From contig SYCI01000109.1 in assembly GCA_005787035.1 (NCBI GenBank), positions 1 through 55,255 of the forward strand: a stretch of 55,255 nt of DNA. The letters run 5' to 3'. This stretch comes from Actinomycetota bacterium. Its GTDB lineage: Bacteria > Actinomycetota > Acidimicrobiia > Acidimicrobiales > Ilumatobacteraceae. The position numbers were made by a program, and so were the translations under genes. The notes under the pieces were generated by a model that was not told the DNA's origin, ran no database searches, and worked only from the letters and a program-made list of their open reading frames with translations. Of this stretch, positions 51,790 to 55,255 are shown in pieces. Within the stretch, counting starts at the first letter, position 1. Every line of letters begins with the position of its first letter.

Positions 51790-52524
51790 TCAGCCGATCC
51801 ATGCTTCGAGCCGGTCGAACCCGATCACCCGACCCGCGGCCACCCCGGCCGCCTCGGTGAAGTGCTTCTTGGCCGCCGTCCAGCCCTGTACCGGACTCGT
51901 GTCGGTCGCCGAGGTGTAAGCCGTCAGGCCGAGTTCCTCGGCCATCAGGCGAATGCGTAGTGAATGGAAGGGGTCGCTCACGAGAATCACCGAGCGCACT
52001 CCCCACTCGTCGGCCTTGGCGGCCACGTTCTGCAGCGTCTCCCACGAACTCCGACCGGTGTCCTCCCCCACGATCGCCGATTCGGGCACACCGTGAGCAA
52101 CGAGATACTTCTCGGACGTGCTCGCCTCGGTGAATCGATCACCGGGTTGATTACCTCCGGTCACGATCACCATCGGCGCGAGTCCGTCGGTCCAGAGCTC
52201 CACCACATGATCGAGCCGCGCCTCGAGTTGCGGCGACGGCCGACCGTCGTATTGCGCGGCGCCCATCACCACGATCGCGTCCACTGGTCGATCGTGATCC
52301 GCTAATCCGGTACGCCACACCTGCGCGAGAGTCACCGAGTAATACAGAACTCCAACGACCACCGCGCACAGCAGCAGTCCGACCGTACGACGCCAACCGC
52401 CGCGCCGCCACCAGCGAGGCACGCGAAATCTCGGCGACACGGGTTGCACCACACTCGGCGGGGTCGCATCCGGCGGACCCGGTGGCGGAGGCGGCAGCAC
52501 GAACTCGCCGCCATCGGACGACAT
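51790..52524 (-). CDS. YdcF/SanA-like DUF218 protein
   Basis: A 244-residue membrane-anchored protein. A Pro-rich cytoplasmic N-terminus (about 35 residues) and one hydrophobic helix (VGLLLCAVVVGVLYYSV) precede the DUF218 domain: DAIVVMGAAQYDGRPSPQLEARL, VTGGNQPGDR, EDTGRSSWETLQN and LVSDPFHSLR. Relatives affect envelope or vancomycin tolerance, but the reaction is not established. ATG 52524 lies 8 bases after the gltX stop, so the two are co-transcribed. Confidence 0.88.
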   Translation of the reverse strand: MSSDGGEFVLPPPPPGPPDATPPSVVQPVSPRFRVPRWWRRGGWRRTVGLLLCAVVVGVLYYSVTLAQVWRTGLADHDRPVDAIVVMGAAQYDGRPSPQLEARLDHVVELWTDGLAPMVIVTGGNQPGDRFTEASTSEKYLVAHGVPESAIVGEDTGRSSWETLQNVAAKADEWGVRSVILVSDPFHSLRIRLMAEELGLTAYTSATDTSPVQGWTAAKKHFTEAAGVAAGRVIGFDRLEAWIG

Positions 52525-52532
52525 GTTCGCGG

Positions 52533-53969
52533 TCAGCTCCCCGCCAGACGATCGGCCGCCGCGCGCAGACGCGTCAGCACGGCGTCCCGACCGAGGATCT
52601 CGAGCGCTTCGAACAACGGCGGCCCGATGGTCCGACCCGTCACCGCCACCCGCACCGGCGCCTGCGCCTTACCCAATTTCAGACCGAGCGTGGTTCCCGC
52701 TGCCTCCACTGCGGTCTTCAGCGCTTCGGCGTTCCATGGTGTGTCGGCCAGAACGTCGATCGATGTCTCGAGCATCGAGCGAGCTTCGGCGTTACCGAAA
52801 GTCTTGTCCCACGATGCCTCATCGACGATGGGTGCATCGAGGAAGAGGAAGTCCACGAGGTTCGGCACCTCGGCAAGAGTGACGATGCGCGTCTGCACGA
52901 GTTCGGCCATGGCACGAAACACGTCGGACCGGAACTGGTCGGCGCGCCACGGCACCGCATCTCCGCTCAACCACGGCGCGCAAGCGTCGATGAACGCCTC
53001 CACATCCATGGCCCGGATGTACTCACCGTTGAAGGCCGCGAGTTTCTTCAGATCGAAGAAAGCCGGCGAGTGGTTCACGTCCTCCAGACGGAAGTCGGCT
53101 TCGATCCGCGACCACGGAACGATTTCGGTCTCGCCCTGTGGCGCCCACCCCAGAGTCATCAAGTAGTTCACCATCGCATCGGCGAGGAAGCCTTCGGCGC
53201 GGTACTGCTCGAGCGCCACCTTGTCGCGGCGTTTGGAGAGCTTCTTTCGCTGTTCGTTCACCAGCACCGGCACGTGCGCCCACACCGGGGGTCGATGTCC
53301 GAGCGCTTCCCACAACATCTGCTGTTTCGGCGTGTTCGGCAGATGCTCTTCGGCGCGAACCACGTGCGACACGCGCATGGTCACGTCGTCCACGACGTTG
53401 GCCAGCAGGAACATCGGCGAACCGTTGCCCCGCAACAACACGAAATCCTCGATCGTCTCGTTGGCGAACTCCACCCGCCCGCGCACCAGATCGTCGACGA
53501 TCGTCATGCCCTCGGGCACGCGGAATCGCAGCACCCGACCGGGGCCGGGGCCAAGGTCGCGATCTCGCGAATAGCCGTCGTAACCCTGTTTGCCCGACGC
53601 CTTCGAGCGTTCCTGAATCTGCTCCGGTGTGAGGTCGCAGTAGTACGCCCGCCCCTCGGCGAAGAGTCGCTCAGCCGCCGCCACATGGTCGGCCGCGTAG
53701 TTGCTCTGGAAATACGGGCCTTCGAAGGTGGGGTCGTCGCTGTGCACACCGATCCAAGCGAGCGCGTCGATGATGCCCTGCGTCCATTCGGGACGATTGC
53801 GGGCTTCGTCGGTGTCCTCGATGCGCAGGACGAACTTCCCGCCCAGTCGTTTGGCCAACGCCCAGTTGTACAGAGCCGTGCGCGCACCACCCACGTGGAA
53901 GAAGCCGGTCGGCGACGGCGCGAACCGGAAACGCGGTCCTTCCGTAACGGGGGTCACTTGTGACGACAT
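52533..53969 (-). CDS. gltX: Glutamyl-tRNA synthetase
   Basis: A 478-residue class I synthetase. The HIGH-type motif is HVGG in [15 protein letters not shown] (about 17-31) and the KMSKS-type motif is KLSKR (about 246-250). [14 protein letters not shown] and the C-terminal anticodon-binding helices complete it. In actinobacteria this enzyme usually also charges tRNA-Gln with Glu for later amidation. Both substrates, tRNA-Gln(CTG) and tRNA-Glu(CTC), are encoded just downstream. ATG 53969 lies 9 bases after a TAGCGT -10 (leaderless). Confidence 0.96.
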   Translation of the reverse strand: MSSQVTPVTEGPRFRFAPSPTGFFHVGGARTALYNWALAKRLGGKFVLRIEDTDEARNRPEWTQGIIDALAWIGVHSDDPTFEGPYFQSNYAADHVAAAERLFAEGRAYYCDLTPEQIQERSKASGKQGYDGYSRDRDLGPGPGRVLRFRVPEGMTIVDDLVRGRVEFANETIEDFVLLRGNGSPMFLLANVVDDVTMRVSHVVRAEEHLPNTPKQQMLWEALGHRPPVWAHVPVLVNEQRKKLSKRRDKVALEQYRAEGFLADAMVNYLMTLGWAPQGETEIVPWSRIEADFRLEDVNHSPAFFDLKKLAAFNGEYIRAMDVEAFIDACAPWLSGDAVPWRADQFRSDVFRAMAELVQTRIVTLAEVPNLVDFLFLDAPIVDEASWDKTFGNAEARSMLETSIDVLADTPWNAEALKTAVEAAGTTLGLKLGKAQAPVRVAVTGRTIGPPLFEALEILGRDAVLTRLRAAADRLAGS

Positions 53970-53978
53970 GCTCCACGA

Positions 53979-54014
53979 ACGCTACCCGTGGGCCTCGCCA
54001 GCGAGGGGTAGCGT
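53979..54014. promoter_or_regulatory. Overlapping divergent promoters within a 9-bp inverted repeat
   Basis: ACGCTACCC (53979-53987) and GGGTAGCGT (54006-54014) are perfect reverse complements. Each carries a TAGCGT -10 box, one for gltX and one for the VIT transporter. The two promoters share their spacer DNA, so polymerases should compete. Confidence 0.7.
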
Positions 54015-54021
54015 CGATGTC

Positions 54022-54747
54022 ATGGGACGACACTCCTTCACCCTCGGCGGCGAGCAACACCCCGGTCACCGGAGCGTCGCCGGCGGTCTCGCGCGCGCCG
54101 CGGTGTTCGGCATCAGCGATGGACTCGTCTCCAACGTGTCACTCGTGATCGGCTTCGCCGGCAGCGGTGTGGATTCATCCCTCGTGCGTCTTGCCGGCTT
54201 GGCGGGTGCCATTGCCGGTGGAGCGAGCATGGCCGCCGGCGAATGGATCTCCGTCTCGGCCCAGAACGAACTCGTCACCCGCGAACTGGAAATCGAGCGG
54301 CGTGAACTTCGCGTCAACACCGCGGCCGAAACTCACGAACTCGCCAAGATCTACGAAGGTCACGGCATCGAACCCGACCGCGCGGCCGCCGCGGCCGCCG
54401 ATGTGATGCGCCAGCCCGATGTCGCCCTCGCCGTACACGCGCGTGAAGAACTCGGAGTGGATCCGGGCGTTCTGCCCTCACCCTTCCATGCCGCGCTGTT
54501 GTCGCTCGTGTGCTTCGTCTTCGGCGCGATCCTGCCGGTGATCCCGTGGTTCATCGGTGGTGGTGGCGCCGCCAAGGTCACCTCCATCCTGATCGGCGTG
54601 GTGGCCGCGGCCATCGTGGGCGCGGTGATCGGACGTTTCGCCGAGCGGCGCATCGCTTGGTCGTCGATCCGGCAGGTGCTGATCCTTCTCGTGGCCTGCG
54701 GAGTGACGTACCTGATCGGCCAGTTGCTCGACGTCTCGGTCTCCTGA
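54022..54747 (+). CDS. VIT1/CCC1-family iron/manganese transporter
   Basis: A 241-residue membrane protein with five likely helices. Motifs include VFGISDGLVSNVSLVIGFAGSG (first helix) and AGAIAGGASMAAGEWISVSAQNE (second helix), with the Met and Glu residues that bind metal in this family. A charged cytoplasmic helical domain and three C-terminal helices follow. It probably exports or stores Fe2+/Mn2+. The start is ATG 54022, 7 bases after TAGCGT, so it is leaderless. Confidence 0.92.
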   Translation: MGRHSFTLGGEQHPGHRSVAGGLARAAVFGISDGLVSNVSLVIGFAGSGVDSSLVRLAGLAGAIAGGASMAAGEWISVSAQNELVTRELEIERRELRVNTAAETHELAKIYEGHGIEPDRAAAAAADVMRQPDVALAVHAREELGVDPGVLPSPFHAALLSLVCFVFGAILPVIPWFIGGGGAAKVTSILIGVVAAAIVGAVIGRFAERRIAWSSIRQVLILLVACGVTYLIGQLLDVSVS

Positions 54748-54760
54748 TCGGTCTTCGCTC

Positions 54761-55123
54761 GTGACCCAACGCAACGTCCTCGGTGGAGACCTCGTCCCCT
54801 GCTCGTTCGATCCCCTCACGGGCTACTACCGGACCGGATGCTGCGAGTCACGCGGCGACGATCCGGGCATGCACGTGGTGTGTGCAGTGATGACCGACGA
54901 CTTCCTCGCGTTCTCCAAGAGTCGCGGCAACGACCTGAGCACCCCCATGCCGCAATACGGATTCGCCGGGCTCAACGACGGTGATCAATGGTGCCTGTGC
55001 GCATCGAGGTGGCAGGAGGCCTTCGAGGCCGGCTGTGCACCCCGAGTGGTGCTTGCCGCCACGCATGTGTCGGCACTGGAGTTCTGCGATCTCGACGCGT
55101 TGCGTCGACACGCCGTCGACTGA
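54761..55123 (+). CDS. DUF2237-family protein
   Basis: A 120-residue protein that matches DUF2237 along its length: NVLGGDLVPC, TGYYRTGCCESRGDDPGMHVVCA, MTDDFLAFSKSRGNDLSTPMP, GDQWCLCASRW and AAPRV-like VVLAATH near the end. Conserved Cys residues suggest metal or redox chemistry, but no function is established. The GTG start is 13 bases after the VIT stop, so it is probably in the same operon. Confidence 0.92.
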   Translation: MTQRNVLGGDLVPCSFDPLTGYYRTGCCESRGDDPGMHVVCAVMTDDFLAFSKSRGNDLSTPMPQYGFAGLNDGDQWCLCASRWQEAFEAGCAPRVVLAATHVSALEFCDLDALRRHAVD

Positions 55124-55142
55124 TTCGTCGGTGACTGTTCCT

Positions 55143-55255
55143 TCAGATCGACGACATCACGAGTGACGCGTCACCCGTGACCGCCGCTGCCAGACCATCG
55201 GCCGCCGGCATGAGTTGCTCGCAGAAGAACCGAGCCGAGGCCACGCGTTCGGCCA
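55143..55255 (-). CDS. Acyl-CoA dehydrogenase C-terminus, cut by window edge
   Basis: Only the last 36 codons are present. The tail RFFCEQLMPAADGLAAAVTG resembles the extra C-terminal helical domain of long acyl-CoA dehydrogenases. This is a weak call because the catalytic parts lie outside the window. Confidence 0.5.
   Translation of the reverse strand, partial: AERVASARFFCEQLMPAADGLAAAVTGDASLVMSSI

Noticed and set aside
52482-53963. 493-codon open frame on the plus strand
   Set aside because: Shadow of gltX, whose synthetase motifs are unambiguous.

Overview
The window is a GC-rich actinobacterial chromosome segment of environmental type. It most resembles the Acidimicrobiia (Ilumatobacter-like) lineages: four LLM-class (F420/flavin) oxidoreductases, several acyl-CoA dehydrogenases and acyl-CoA ligases, TAnnnT -10 boxes, many leaderless starts, and tRNA-Gln/tRNA-Glu beside gltX. 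The lineage is inferred from content; no rRNA or ribosomal protein gene is present.

Layout. 1-3754: truncated Baeyer-Villiger-type monooxygenase, acyl-CoA ligase and divergent P450. 3751-13434: a LAL/LuxR-type regulator, a 62-residue protein, and a branched-chain-amino-acid-type ABC transporter (lipoprotein, a LivH-LivM-LivG triple fusion, LivF), then a type-B carboxylesterase. A TAGGGG-N2-(C/T)CCCTA site lies in both promoter regions. 13448-20657: VOC protein, kinase-like phosphotransferase, then a TetR divergon (dienelactone hydrolase, enoyl-CoA hydratase and LLM on one side; LLM, TetR and acyl-CoA dehydrogenase on the other) around a 22-bp perfect palindrome. 20654-24147: MFS exporter, a HTH/nucleotidyltransferase toxin-antitoxin-like pair behind a 20-bp palindrome, and an acyl-CoA dehydrogenase behind a 16-bp operator-like repeat. 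24225-31382: membrane protein, zinc ribbon, VWA protein, class III nucleotidyl cyclase coupled to a catalytically degenerate GH1-like barrel, cyclase-family hydrolase, LLM enzyme. 31496-38061: a two-subunit acyl-CoA dehydrogenase with a DUF2889 protein, and an operon of LLM, CrtC/AttH-like protein and acyl-CoA ligase.

38085-43222 is the most interesting core operon. A GntR regulator is fused to a degenerate 5-formyltetrahydrofolate cyclo-ligase-like (COG0212/MTHFSD-type) domain. It is followed by an intact standalone paralogue of that domain and a complete NMT1/THI5-type ABC importer. A textbook GntR operator sits at the promoter. The simplest reading is a ligand-controlled salvage system for a thiamin- or folate-related precursor in which a copied enzyme has become the sensor.

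43265-51592 is foreign, visibly more AT-rich DNA at a tRNA-Glu locus. It holds a tRNA 3'-end remnant, a secreted GLUG-repeat protein, and a 6.2-kb unit bounded by two identical 92-bp copies of the whole tRNA-Glu gene. That unit carries a tyrosine integrase, three uncharacterised proteins, a C5-cytosine methyltransferase and a convergent PD-(D/E)xK endonuclase, apparently a type II restriction-modification system. The core resumes with tRNA-Gln, a YdcF-like protein, gltX, a VIT/CCC1 transporter, a DUF2237 protein and the end of another acyl-CoA dehydrogenase. No gene-free stretch exceeds 300 bases, and I saw no CRISPR array, rRNA or replication origin.
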